A DNA stretch of 15,085 bases from contig DATCJY010000056.1 in assembly GCA_036562565.1 (NCBI GenBank), forward strand, positions 1 through 15,085, written 5' to 3'. Below are positions 5,966-13,980 of the stretch, one piece after another. The position numbers and the translations under genes were made by a program. The DNA comes from DATCJY01 sp036562565. GTDB taxonomy: Bacteria > Bacteroidota > Bacteroidia > Flavobacteriales_D > Sanyastnellaceae. Below the pieces are notes generated by a model that ran no database searches, was not told the DNA's origin, and saw only the letters and a program-made list of their open reading frames with translations. The number at the start of each line of letters is the position of its first letter. Position 1 is the first letter of the stretch.

Positions 5966-7051
5966 ATGGCAATAGCAGCAAAGGATATACGCAGTCTAGC
6001 ATTGGATGAGCTCATTGCTTTTTTCGAGTCCAAGGGAGAGAAAAAGTTCAGAGCAAAACAGGTTCATGAATGGTTGTGGAAGAAGTCAGCATCCAGTTTT
6101 GATGAGATGACTAACCTTTCTGTAACCACACGCGAATTACTCAAAGAAAACTTTACGCTGAATAAGATAAAGCTTTCAGATGAGCAGGTGAGTAGTGATC
6201 GCACCATCAAATGTGCTTTTGAAGTAGAGCCCGGAAAAGTGGTGGAAGGTGTGCTCATTCCCACTGCTACACGCATGACTGCCTGTATTTCCTCACAAGT
6301 AGGATGCAGCTTAGCGTGTAAGTTCTGTGCAACCGGTCGGTTAAAGATGTTGCGGAATCTCACAGCCGGTGAGATATATGATCAAGTGGTCTATCTCAAG
6401 AATCAGTCTGAAACACGTTACAATATCCCGCTTACGAATATTGTGTATATGGGCATGGGCGAACCGCTGCTCAATTACAAAAACATGATGACCTCGATAG
6501 AGAAGATAACTTCTCCCGAGGGATTGGGTATGTCGCCACAGCGCATCACAGTAAGTACTGCCGGTGTTGCTAAAATGATTAAGAAACTGGGTGATGATGG
6601 AGCGAAGTTCAATCTCGCTTTGTCATTGCATGCAGCCAATGATGAGAAGCGCAACAAAATCATGGACATCAACGAAACGAACAACCTCGAAACGTTGGCT
6701 GAGGCATTGCGCTATTTCTATGACAAAACCGGAACACGTGTAACGTTCGAATACATCATCTTCAAAGACTTCAATGATTCCATTGCTGATGCGCGCGAGT
6801 TAGCGGAGTACAGCAAGAATCTTCCCGTAAAAATCAACATCATCGAATACAACCCAATTGACGATGGCGAATTCAAACAAGCGGATGCACACAAGGTGGA
6901 TGCATTTGCGAAATTCCTTGAGTCGCGCAATTTGATTGTCAATGTGCGCAGATCACGCGGTAAGGACATTGATGCTGCGTGCGGTCAATTGGCCAATAAG
7001 AACAAGGCATTGCTCAAAGACGAAGTGGTGAAGAAAGTGAAGAGCGCATAA
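5966..7051 (+). CDS. rlmN: 23S rRNA (adenine-2503-C2)-methyltransferase / tRNA A37 methyltransferase
   Basis: A radical SAM enzyme that methylates C2 of A2503 in 23S rRNA, and in some bacteria A37 of certain tRNAs, using a methylated cysteine as intermediate. The protein is 361 residues from ATG 5966. The 4Fe-4S cysteines are C114, C118 and C121 in GCSLACKFCATG (CX3CX2C), and C339 in DAACGQL corresponds to the methyl-carrying cysteine. MGMGEPLLNY and STAGV motifs are also typical. The N-terminal KDIRSLALDEL and FRAKQVHEWLWKKSA blocks match the RlmN accessory domain, which fixes the start at 5966 even though the frame is open upstream to a GTG at 5900. A strong -7 element lies directly before this start. 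It is transcribed alone, with 224 bases of non-coding DNA before it. Confidence 0.96.
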   Translation: MAIAAKDIRSLALDELIAFFESKGEKKFRAKQVHEWLWKKSASSFDEMTNLSVTTRELLKENFTLNKIKLSDEQVSSDRTIKCAFEVEPGKVVEGVLIPTATRMTACISSQVGCSLACKFCATGRLKMLRNLTAGEIYDQVVYLKNQSETRYNIPLTNIVYMGMGEPLLNYKNMMTSIEKITSPEGLGMSPQRITVSTAGVAKMIKKLGDDGAKFNLALSLHAANDEKRNKIMDINETNNLETLAEALRYFYDKTGTRVTFEYIIFKDFNDSIADARELAEYSKNLPVKINIIEYNPIDDGEFKQADAHKVDAFAKFLESRNLIVNVRRSRGKDIDAACGQLANKNKALLKDEVVKKVKSA

Positions 7052-7110
7052 TTGATGAAAACGGAAAGGATTTTAAATCCTTCAATCGTTGAATTATTGA
7101 ACCGTTTGAA

Positions 7111-7139
7111 TTGTTTGAATCCCTTGTAGGTTATTTTCA
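7111..7139 (+). promoter_or_regulatory. Possible promoter of the symporter gene
   Basis: TTG (7111-7113), 18 bases, then TATTTTCA (7132-7139), which fits the -33 TTG / -7 TAnnTTTG pattern with two changes in the -7 box. It would give a leader of about 20 bases before ATG 7164. It overlaps a set of phased TTGAA repeats. Confidence 0.35.
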
Positions 7140-7163
7140 CCACGCATTTTAATTTTTTCATTT

Positions 7164-8411
7164 ATGACCAAATCGAACAAGCTTACGCTTTGGATTTTTA
7201 TTTCTCTTGTGATTGGTGTAATTGCAGGTGTCGGGTTGAACAAGGCTTATCCGGAAGTGAATGGTGCCGAGAATCCGGAGCTAACTTCCATCATGGACAA
7301 TCTCACGATTCTCACCGATGTTTTCCTGCGCCTCATCAAAATGATTATTGCCCCGCTTGTGTTTTCAACGCTTGTAGTGGGAGTAGCGAAGCTTGGTGAT
7401 ATCAAAGCAGTAGGTCGTATAGGTGGTAAAACGATGCTATGGTTCATCAGTGCATCGTTTGTTTCATTGTTGCTAGGATGTTTGCTGGTGAACCTTTTCC
7501 AACCCGGCAGCATGATGAACTTGGAGTTGCCTCCGGTGGATGCAGCAACGGGGATAGACAAAGCAGCGATGACACTCAAAGGTGTGATTACGCATATTTT
7601 CCCGAAGAGCGTGATTGATGCAATGGCGCACAACGAAATCCTTCAGATTGTCGTGTTCAGCTTGTTCTTTGGTGTGGCCACTGCTGCCATTGGCGAGAAA
7701 GGTGAAATCATCGTGAAGTTTCTGGATTCGGTTGCGCACGTGATGTTGAAGATTACAGGGTATGTCATGAACTTCGCTCCATTTGCGGTATTTGCAGCCA
7801 TGGCTGCCGTAGTGGCGAAGAAAGGACTGGGCGTGCTTGTAACCTATGGCGTTTTCATTGGTGAGTTCTATTTCGGATTGTTCCTGTTGTGGGTGTTGTT
7901 GTTCTTTGTGGCGTTTTTGCTTGTGCGCAAGCGTGTATGGACGCTCATCACGCGCATCAAAGAGCCCTTGTTGCTCGCCTTTTCAACGGCAAGTAGTGAA
8001 GCGGCATTCCCCAAAACCATGGAACAACTCGAGCGCTTTGGTTGCAGCAATAAGATTGTAAGTTTTGTATTGCCACTCGGGTATTCCTTCAACCTCGATG
8101 GCTCGATGATGTACATGACATTTGCAAGCATCTTCATTGCGCAAGCCTATGGCATACCGATGACTTTTGACCAACAGCTCTCCATGTTGCTGGTGCTCAT
8201 GATTACCAGTAAAGGAATAGCCGGTGTGCCACGTGCCTCGCTGGTGGTAATAGCGGCCACGCTCAACTCATTTGGTATTCCTGAGGCCGGCTTGTTGCTC
8301 TTGCTCGGTATCGACCACTTGTTAGATATGGGCCGCAGCGCTACCAACGTAGTGGGTAATGCCGTGGCTGCTGTAGCCGTGAGCAAATGGGAAAAGAGCC
8401 TCGACAATTGA
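7164..8411 (+). CDS. Dicarboxylate/amino acid:cation symporter (DAACS family)
   Basis: A 415-residue inner-membrane secondary transporter related to GltP/GltT and DctA, importing glutamate, aspartate or C4-dicarboxylates with cations. Family landmarks in order: the serine-rich HP1 tip STASSEAAFP (274-283), NLDGS at 310-314 (the NMDGT motif of TM7), GIAGVP (351-356) in HP2, and DMGRSATNVVGN (388-399) in TM8, where D388 and R391 match the substrate-contacting Asp and Arg of GltPh. N399 replaces the GltPh Asp405 that contributes to a sodium site, which could mean different ion coupling. The fold requires eight membrane helices plus two hairpins, and the hydrophobic profile agrees. Substrate cannot be decided. 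The gene is alone, with its own possible promoter and a strong terminator after it. Confidence 0.93.
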   Translation: MTKSNKLTLWIFISLVIGVIAGVGLNKAYPEVNGAENPELTSIMDNLTILTDVFLRLIKMIIAPLVFSTLVVGVAKLGDIKAVGRIGGKTMLWFISASFVSLLLGCLLVNLFQPGSMMNLELPPVDAATGIDKAAMTLKGVITHIFPKSVIDAMAHNEILQIVVFSLFFGVATAAIGEKGEIIVKFLDSVAHVMLKITGYVMNFAPFAVFAAMAAVVAKKGLGVLVTYGVFIGEFYFGLFLLWVLLFFVAFLLVRKRVWTLITRIKEPLLLAFSTASSEAAFPKTMEQLERFGCSNKIVSFVLPLGYSFNLDGSMMYMTFASIFIAQAYGIPMTFDQQLSMLLVLMITSKGIAGVPRASLVVIAATLNSFGIPEAGLLLLLGIDHLLDMGRSATNVVGNAVAAVAVSKWEKSLDN

Positions 8412-8433
8412 TTCTCGATTCAAACGGATTAAA

Positions 8434-8468
8434 ATAAAAGCATCCTTCGGGGTGCTTTTTCTTTTTTC
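8434..8468 (+). terminator. Rho-independent terminator after the symporter gene
   Basis: Nine-base arms AAAGCATCC (8437-8445) and GGGTGCTTT (8450-8458) pair with one wobble around a stable TTCG loop, followed by a T-rich tail TTCTTTTTT. It lies 25 bases after the stop codon. Confidence 0.92.
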
Positions 8469-8512
8469 GTCAAATCAGGAGATGATGTAACAATGCAGTG
8501 GATGAAATGTGT

Positions 8513-8545
8513 TTGCTTTATCCCGCAAATCAATTTTTAACCTTG
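8513..8545 (+). promoter_or_regulatory. Possible promoter of the isocitrate lyase-like gene
   Basis: TTG at 8513-8515 and TAACCTTG at 8538-8545 (one base off TAnnTTTG) are separated by 22 bases, slightly long for the Bacteroidota pattern. A start near 8550 gives a leader of about 25 bases to ATG 8575. Confidence 0.4.
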
Positions 8546-8574
8546 TAGCTCCTTCGCATTAAAACACTACAAAC

Positions 8575-9336
8575 ATGAGTAAATGGCAAACATTCAAATC
8601 GCTGCATGAGCAGCCACACCCGCTTCTTCTCGCCAATGTATGGGATGCGAAGACGGTTCAGCTGGCACAGCAAGCCGGCTTCCAAGCCATGGGATCATCC
8701 AGCCATGCGATGGCCAATGCGCTCGGTTATGAGGATGGTGAGCATATTTCATTTGAAGAAATTCTGTTCGTGCTCAAGCGCATGGCCGCTGTGGCCACCG
8801 TTCCACTGTCCGCAGATTTCGAAGCAGGATACAGCGATGACCCGCAAAAAGTGGCCAAGCATGTCCATGAGCTCACCGCCATTGGCATTGTAGGAATCAA
8901 TTTGGAAGATGGCGTGGTGAAGAATGGCAAGCGCCAATTGGGCGATGCGACATTGATGGCAGAAAAAATCAAAGCAATCAAAGCAAGCCATGAAATTTTC
9001 ATCAACGCACGGATTGATACCTACACCACGAAACACGCAAATGCGTTGAAGGAAAGCATCCAGCGCGCATTGCAGTACCAAGCTGCCGGTGCCGATGGAG
9101 TGTTTGTTCCGCTCATGGAGAAAGAAGAAGAGATTCGTGAGTTTGTCGCCCGGGTAGACTTGCCGCTGAATCTTTTTGCATCTAAAACACTTCCTTCCTA
9201 TGAGCGGTTAGCCGAGCTAGGCGTGAAGCGCATCAGCCACGGAGCCAAGCAATATGAGCAGCTGATGAAAAAGTCCGAAGGGATTTTTGGTCAATACCTT
9301 GAAACGAAGGACTATGCGACTGTTTTGGGAGCGTAG
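8575..9336 (+). CDS. Isocitrate lyase / PEP mutase superfamily protein
   Basis: A 253-residue protein of the PEP phosphonomutase/isocitrate lyase superfamily, a TIM-barrel group that makes or breaks C-C or P-C bonds next to a carboxylate using Mg2+. Visible motifs: NVWDA (21-25), the loop GSSSHAMA (40-47), DFEAGYSD (81-88) with the Mg-binding acids, LEDG (110-113) and INARIDTY (143-150). The KKCGH catalytic-cysteine loop of isocitrate and 2-methylisocitrate lyases is absent, so it is unlikely to be a glyoxylate or methylcitrate cycle enzyme. The EDK...NS mutase loop of PEP mutase is also not evident. Oxaloacetate or petal-death-like lyases remain possible; databases usually label such proteins carboxyvinyl-carboxyphosphonate phosphorylmutase without proof. 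No phosphonate genes lie nearby. Family is secure, reaction unknown. Confidence 0.85.
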   Translation: MSKWQTFKSLHEQPHPLLLANVWDAKTVQLAQQAGFQAMGSSSHAMANALGYEDGEHISFEEILFVLKRMAAVATVPLSADFEAGYSDDPQKVAKHVHELTAIGIVGINLEDGVVKNGKRQLGDATLMAEKIKAIKASHEIFINARIDTYTTKHANALKESIQRALQYQAAGADGVFVPLMEKEEEIREFVARVDLPLNLFASKTLPSYERLAELGVKRISHGAKQYEQLMKKSEGIFGQYLETKDYATVLGA

Positions 9337-9368
9337 CGGCCCGGTTCACCCATGCATCGGCCTGTCCG

Positions 9369-9390
9369 GCTCCGCGTAAATAATCGGAGC
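9369..9390 (+). other. Short hairpin in the purQ leader region
   Basis: GCTCCG (9369-9374) and CGGAGC (9385-9390) pair around a 10-base AT-rich loop, 33 bases after the previous stop. There is no T run after it, so it is not a classic terminator. It could be a degenerate 3' end signal of the upstream gene. Confidence 0.3.
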
Positions 9391-9420
9391 GGAAATGGAG
9401 CCGAAGTGGAGAGTCGTGCT

Positions 9421-9428
9421 TAAATTCG
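9421..9428 (+). promoter_or_regulatory. Possible -7 element of purQ
   Basis: TAAATTCG is one base off TAnnTTTG and lies 19 bases before ATG 9448. The 10-base string TTAAATTCGC here is identical to one upstream of the large minus-strand GT117 gene (13960-13951 on that strand). No -33 TTG is found at normal spacing. Confidence 0.4.
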
Positions 9429-9447
9429 CGCTTTCAAAATTTTTGAC

Positions 9448-10140
9448 ATGAAATTCGGAGTAGTCGTTTTCCCCGGCAGTAATTGTGATGAAGATTTGGT
9501 GTACACCCTGCGCGAAATCCTGCATCAGGATGTGGTGAAATTGTGGCACAAGGACACCGATTTACAGGGATGTGATTTCATATTTCTTCCGGGAGGTTTC
9601 TCCTATGGCGACTACTTGCGCAGTGGGGCCATTGCACGCTTTTCACCGATTATGAATGAGGTGGTTCGCCACGCCAACAAAGGCGGTTATGTGATGGGAA
9701 TCTGCAATGGTTTTCAGATTTTGACTGAAGCCAATTTGCTTCCCGGTGCGTTGCTCCACAACGAGTCCAGAAAGTTCATCTGCAAGAACACCTATATCAA
9801 GCCGGTTTCCAAGACGGCATTGCCTACGCGCAATTTGGACTTCAACAAGGCGTACAAAATTCCGATTGCTCACGGAGAAGGTAATTTCTATTGCAGTGAT
9901 GACGTGCGCAAGGAACTTATCCAGAACGATCAGATTCTGTTCCGCTATTGCAATGCTGACGGTGAAACCACTGAAGAAGCGAACCCAAATGGTTCTATTC
10001 TGAACATTGCAGGTATCACCAACAAAACGAAGAACGTTTTCGGAATGATGCCGCACCCTGAGCGTGCTGCGGACTTTGAACTTGAAAACACGGACGGCCG
10101 CGAAATATTTGAAAGCATCCTTTCCTTGGTGAACGCATAA
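9448..10140 (+). CDS. purQ: Phosphoribosylformylglycinamidine synthase, glutaminase subunit PurQ
   Basis: Supplies ammonia from glutamine for conversion of FGAR to FGAM in de novo purine synthesis, as a subunit of the PurL-PurQ-PurS complex in the cytoplasm. The 230-residue protein is a class I glutamine amidotransferase: the oxyanion-hole region PGGFSYGDYLRSGA, nucleophile C86 in GICNGFQIL, and the H203-P204-E205 pair near the C-terminus completing the catalytic triad. The N-terminal FGVVVFPGSNCDED is specific to PurQ. Length matches the stand-alone subunit and not the fused C-terminal domain of the long PurL, so this organism should also encode a small PurL and PurS elsewhere; neither is in the window. 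Start ATG 9448 is well supported. A strong terminator follows directly, so it is monocistronic. Confidence 0.96.
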   Translation: MKFGVVVFPGSNCDEDLVYTLREILHQDVVKLWHKDTDLQGCDFIFLPGGFSYGDYLRSGAIARFSPIMNEVVRHANKGGYVMGICNGFQILTEANLLPGALLHNESRKFICKNTYIKPVSKTALPTRNLDFNKAYKIPIAHGEGNFYCSDDVRKELIQNDQILFRYCNADGETTEEANPNGSILNIAGITNKTKNVFGMMPHPERAADFELENTDGREIFESILSLVNA

Positions 10141-10169
10141 TCCGAACAAATTTTATTGGCGATAAATCC

Positions 10170-10205
10170 ATAGCCCACGAATGCATTCGTGGGCTATTTT
10201 GTTTT
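10170..10205 (+). terminator. Rho-independent terminator after purQ
   Basis: A perfect 28-base palindrome at 10170-10197 (14-base arms beginning ATAGCCCACG) followed by TTTTGTTTTT. It lies 29 bases after the purQ stop. Confidence 0.92.
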
Positions 10206-10235
10206 TCATGGTCAATAAACCGGAGGTGATAAAAG

Positions 10236-10267
10236 CAATCGCGGCTGCCATTTGGCAGCCGCGATTG
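10236..10267 (-). terminator. Strong hairpin terminator of the GT117 gene
   Basis: Perfect 15-base arms, CAATCGCGGCTGCCA and its complement, separated by two bases. On the minus strand it is followed by CTTTTATC, a usable U-rich tail, and it lies 26 bases past the stop of the minus-strand gene. A TATTTTC tail on the plus side means it could back up the purQ terminator too. Confidence 0.85.
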
Positions 10268-10293
10268 GTATTTTCATGTGCAGGCAATGAATT

Positions 10294-13200
10294 TTAATTT
10301 CTTCTGATGGAGCCGTCAGCACCGATTTCAATGGCATTGCCGCCACGCGCTTTGTCAAGCGAATCTTGAATGCGCTTGAGTTCATTCATTTGGCGCTGTT
10401 GGTCGAGATAAGTCTCGTAAGACATCATGCCCATGTTTTCGAGCTGGCTTTGTGTATTGTTATACATGGCTTCCACTTCAGGGTCATTTGGGAAATAATC
10501 TTTTGCCAACAAGGTGAGGCGGTCATTCACCTGGATGCGCATGCGTGTTTCGCGCATCAAGGTTTCGCGTCTTGCAGGGTCGAGGCTTTCGAAGTAGCGG
10601 ATGTGTTGGTCGTTGAGTTCCACCAGGCGTTTGGTAAGTTCCAACGCTTTGATGGAGTCGCCAGCCTGATACAACATGTCTGCTACTTGCCACATGATTT
10701 GCGGTTGTTCATAAGGAACATTCTTCTCAGGCATTACTTCAAGCGATTTGTGCAACACCGCTTTAGCGCTATCGAGTTTGCCTTCCTCAATGAGTTGTTC
10801 TGCAAGGTGGCCAAATTGCAAGCGCAAGTTGGTAGTCATTCTGCGGTTGTTCTCATCCAGGTAGATGTCTTCCTTATCCATGTTGCCCCATTGGAATTTG
10901 GTCATCATGTTTTCGTACATGATGTCGGTGCCTACACCACCATCGATGTTCGGATTTTGATTTTCCTTGTGGTAGATAGGAGTGAGGCGATAGGCGAGGC
11001 CTTCGAGTTGGAAGTAGCGTTCCAATCCCATATAGGCATCACCACCGGTAGTTACAGCGAAGTACACCGGACGGTTCCAGTCCATATTGGCAAGCAAATC
11101 CAATACTGCTAGTTGTGCTTTGGTGATAAAGTTTTTCGGTTTTCCGCTGGCATCGGTGATGCTCCAAGTGATGGAGCTCACCAGGCTATCGCCCGGTTGA
11201 AGGAATTTGCGGTACGACTCTTTTACCTCATCCGGCACCGGCATGCTGAATTGGTAAGTAGGCACGTAGCTGATTTTGCTGCGTCCGTTAACGATGAACT
11301 TGCTGTCATCCAAAGCCGCTTTCACGGCTTCCGCCACCGGCATATAGCCTTTTGTTTCCCTGTTCGGATCGAGGAACAATACATCGCGTGTGCCTTGGCG
11401 GTATTTCTCTTCCGGCATTTTGAACGGCACTGGATCGCTTTCGTATTGTTTGCGTTTCATCTGATCGATGTACCAATCGGTGTTCAAGAGCGAAAGGTTT
11501 ACCACGCGCACATCGGTGCGGATGCCTTCCACTTCTTGGGCATACCAGAGCGGGAACGTATCGTTGTCACCGTTGGTGAAGATGATGGCATTGGGTTGCA
11601 AAGACTCCAGGTAATTGATGGCCATTGCAATACCGGTTTCTCTCTTCGCGCGGTTGTGATCGTCCCAGTTGTAATATCCCATGAGATACGGAGCGGACAA
11701 GCAAAGCACGGTAGCAAGGATGGCCTTGGTGGATGATTCGCCTTTGATGGTAGCGTTCAAGATGGCCATGATGGCAAACATGGCACAGCTGACAAGGCTC
11801 ATGAACATCAGTGAGTAACCCAATACCATGGTTCCGTCCACGGCTTTTTCCATTAGCAGAATCAAAGCCGAACCACCCAAGGTCATGGCAGCCATTTTGC
11901 CCAGTTGTACATAGCTCAAGTTGGTAGCGGCATAATAAAGCGCATACACGGCAAGCCCCACCCAGATGGCAAATGCGTAGAACGAACCTGCATAAGCATA
12001 GTCGCGCTCACGCGGTTGCAGTGGTGTCTGGTTGAGGTAAACGACAATGGCAATACCCGTGAGGATGAACAAAAGGGTTACCACCGTAAAGTCTTTCGGA
12101 TGGCGAAGCAATTGGAAGATCAAACCGATGAACCCAAGGATCAAAGGAATGAAGTAGTATTTATTGAATCCTTTGTTATTGAGTTCTTCTTCCGGCAATT
12201 GTTTGCGGTTGCCCAATTTGGCTTCATCAATCAAGTTGACACCGCTGAGCCAGTTACCATCGGTGAAGGAGCCGTGTCCTTGAACATCGTTTTGGCGACC
12301 TACAAAGTTCCACATGAAGTAGCGGAAGTACATCCAACCCAACTGGTAGTTGGTGAAGTAGCGCATGTCTTCACCGAAGGTTGGTATCATCTTTTCGGTC
12401 ATGCGGTCCAAGCTGCGAATCACCGATTGGATATCGGTGTCTTCCATGCCCGGAGGCATGCGGTTGGTTTGGCTGTAGTAGTTCAGTGCATACTCATATT
12501 GTTTGATGAGTTGCTCTGCACTTTCCACTCTGCTGCGGCCTTTTTCCGTATTCCAATCTTGGTAGTTACTCCATTGTTTGTACTCGTTGATGTGGTTGGC
12601 TTGGCTGCTGTACATGCGCGGGAAGAAACCGCTGAACTCTTTTCGGTAATTGGGCACGGAGCCTTTCTTCTCACCGCTTTCGATGTATTCCTGTACGAGT
12701 TTGAGTTTCTTGTCAGGATGGTTTTGGATGTATTGCTCTGCGGTGTATTTGTTTCTGCTGGAGAGCACAAGCGTATTGCGAGAGTTGTCTTCACGCACGC
12801 TGTATGATTTTACCCAAACATTGGCACCGTCCTTATAAGGTTGTTTGATATCGGTAGGCGTATTGAAGTATTGCCCGAAGAGCAAAGGGCGGTCACCGTA
12901 TTGTTCGCGGTTGAGGTAAGCGAGCAAAGCAAAGAGGTTCTCCGGATTGTTTTCATCCATTGGAGGGTTGGCCTGCGAGCGAATGATGATGGCAGCGAAA
13001 GAAGTATAGCCCAAGATGGCCACAGTAATCCCCAAAATCAAGGTGTTGAGCACCACTTTGCGCTTTTGGTAAGTGTACCAAAGGCCGTAGGTCAACAAGC
13101 CCACAACCAGGAGGGCATAGAAGATGCTTCCCACATTGAAAGGCAATCCCAACGTGTTGACGAAGGTGCGCTCAAACCAACCGGCCAATTGAACGAACCA

Positions 13201-13908
13201 AATGATGACCCCAATTTGTATCAATCCCAACAACGCCAGAGAGATGATACCGGTGTAGATAAAACCTTTGAGGGAGTATTCGTATTTTTTGAAATAGTAA
13301 ACAAAGCAGATGGCAGGAATAGCCAGCAAGTTGAGCAAGTGCACCCCGATGGACAGTCCCATGAGGTAAGCGATGAGGATGATCCAGCGCAGTTCGCCCC
13401 CTTCGTCTGTCACGGCTTCCCATTTGAGGATGGCCCAGAAAACGACAGCGGTAAACAAGGAAGACATGGCATACACCTCACCTTCAACAGCGGAGAACCA
13501 GAAAGAATCGCTGAAGGTATAGGCCAGAGCGCCCACGATTCCGCTACCCATGATGGCGATGGTTTTGCCGGTGGTCAATTCATTGCCACCTACCAATGCA
13601 AGTTTCTTGGCCATGTGGGTAATGGACCAGAACAAGAAAAGGATGGTGAAGCTGGAGCAAAGCCCTGACATCATGTTAATCATATAGGGCACTTGCTCGG
13701 GAGAGCCGGCAAAGAGTGAGAACACTCTGCCAATCATCATGAACAAAGGTGCTCCGGGAGGATGGCCTACTTCCAGTTTATATGCAGAGGCGATGAACTC
13801 TCCGCAGTCCCAGAATGGCATAGTGGGTTCAAGGGTCAATACATACACAACCGTTGCGATAGCCCATACTATCCATCCGGTCAAGACATTCAATTTGTTA
13901 TAACTCAT
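10294..13908 (-). CDS. DUF2723 / GT117-family polytopic membrane protein (protein O-mannosyltransferase-like)
   Basis: A 1204-residue protein from ATG 13908; a GTG seven codons upstream is possible but less likely. The N-terminus has a first membrane helix (about 9-26) followed by FWDCGEF with D34 and E37 and then GHPPGAP (48-54). This is the DUF2723 signature, placed in the GT-C fold, where an acidic residue in the first loop is catalytic. Multiple helices fill the first 700 or so residues, interrupted by a long soluble loop rich in Asn, Asp and Tyr. RERDYAYAGSFY lies near 633 and TNGDNDTFPLWY near 781, both strongly conserved-looking. The last 200 residues are soluble with helical, TPR-like character. 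The eukaryotic relative TMEM260 is an O-mannosyltransferase; the bacterial acceptor is unknown. Proteins of this size are characteristic of Bacteroidota. It is monocistronic with its own promoter and terminator. Confidence 0.9.
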   Translation of the reverse strand: MSYNKLNVLTGWIVWAIATVVYVLTLEPTMPFWDCGEFIASAYKLEVGHPPGAPLFMMIGRVFSLFAGSPEQVPYMINMMSGLCSSFTILFLFWSITHMAKKLALVGGNELTTGKTIAIMGSGIVGALAYTFSDSFWFSAVEGEVYAMSSLFTAVVFWAILKWEAVTDEGGELRWIILIAYLMGLSIGVHLLNLLAIPAICFVYYFKKYEYSLKGFIYTGIISLALLGLIQIGVIIWFVQLAGWFERTFVNTLGLPFNVGSIFYALLVVGLLTYGLWYTYQKRKVVLNTLILGITVAILGYTSFAAIIIRSQANPPMDENNPENLFALLAYLNREQYGDRPLLFGQYFNTPTDIKQPYKDGANVWVKSYSVREDNSRNTLVLSSRNKYTAEQYIQNHPDKKLKLVQEYIESGEKKGSVPNYRKEFSGFFPRMYSSQANHINEYKQWSNYQDWNTEKGRSRVESAEQLIKQYEYALNYYSQTNRMPPGMEDTDIQSVIRSLDRMTEKMIPTFGEDMRYFTNYQLGWMYFRYFMWNFVGRQNDVQGHGSFTDGNWLSGVNLIDEAKLGNRKQLPEEELNNKGFNKYYFIPLILGFIGLIFQLLRHPKDFTVVTLLFILTGIAIVVYLNQTPLQPRERDYAYAGSFYAFAIWVGLAVYALYYAATNLSYVQLGKMAAMTLGGSALILLMEKAVDGTMVLGYSLMFMSLVSCAMFAIMAILNATIKGESSTKAILATVLCLSAPYLMGYYNWDDHNRAKRETGIAMAINYLESLQPNAIIFTNGDNDTFPLWYAQEVEGIRTDVRVVNLSLLNTDWYIDQMKRKQYESDPVPFKMPEEKYRQGTRDVLFLDPNRETKGYMPVAEAVKAALDDSKFIVNGRSKISYVPTYQFSMPVPDEVKESYRKFLQPGDSLVSSITWSITDASGKPKNFITKAQLAVLDLLANMDWNRPVYFAVTTGGDAYMGLERYFQLEGLAYRLTPIYHKENQNPNIDGGVGTDIMYENMMTKFQWGNMDKEDIYLDENNRRMTTNLRLQFGHLAEQLIEEGKLDSAKAVLHKSLEVMPEKNVPYEQPQIMWQVADMLYQAGDSIKALELTKRLVELNDQHIRYFESLDPARRETLMRETRMRIQVNDRLTLLAKDYFPNDPEVEAMYNNTQSQLENMGMMSYETYLDQQRQMNELKRIQDSLDKARGGNAIEIGADGSIRRN

Positions 13909-13951
13909 ATTCTGTGAGCGGTTAAGCACTGCAATATGGATGCAGCGGTGG

Positions 13952-13980
13952 CGAATTTAAACCTGCTGGCTAAAACGCAA
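13952..13980 (-). promoter_or_regulatory. Candidate promoter of the GT117 gene
   Basis: On the minus strand: TTG (13980-13978), 18 bases, then TAAATTCG (13959-13952), one base off TAnnTTTG with proper -33/-7 spacing. A start near 13947 gives a leader of about 39 bases to ATG 13908, and would include the upstream GTG at 13929, so it does not decide between the two starts. Confidence 0.5.

Noticed and set aside
3555..8411. Radical SAM gene, rlmN and symporter as a single functional operon or system
   Set aside because: They are separated by 224 and 112 bases, and rlmN and the symporter gene each have a candidate promoter; no functional link is visible.
9337..9447. Purine riboswitch before purQ
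   Set aside because: Only a 6-bp hairpin with a 10-base loop is present; there is no three-way junction or conserved purine aptamer core.
10366..13668. Four long plus-strand open frames (10366-11112, 11113-11736, 11905-12807, 12841-13668) opposite the GT117 gene
   Set aside because: All four are in one frame, exactly codon-aligned with the minus-strand gene. They arise because the real gene rarely uses TTA, CTA and TCA codons. Their translations have no domain-like features, and the minus-strand protein has clear family motifs.
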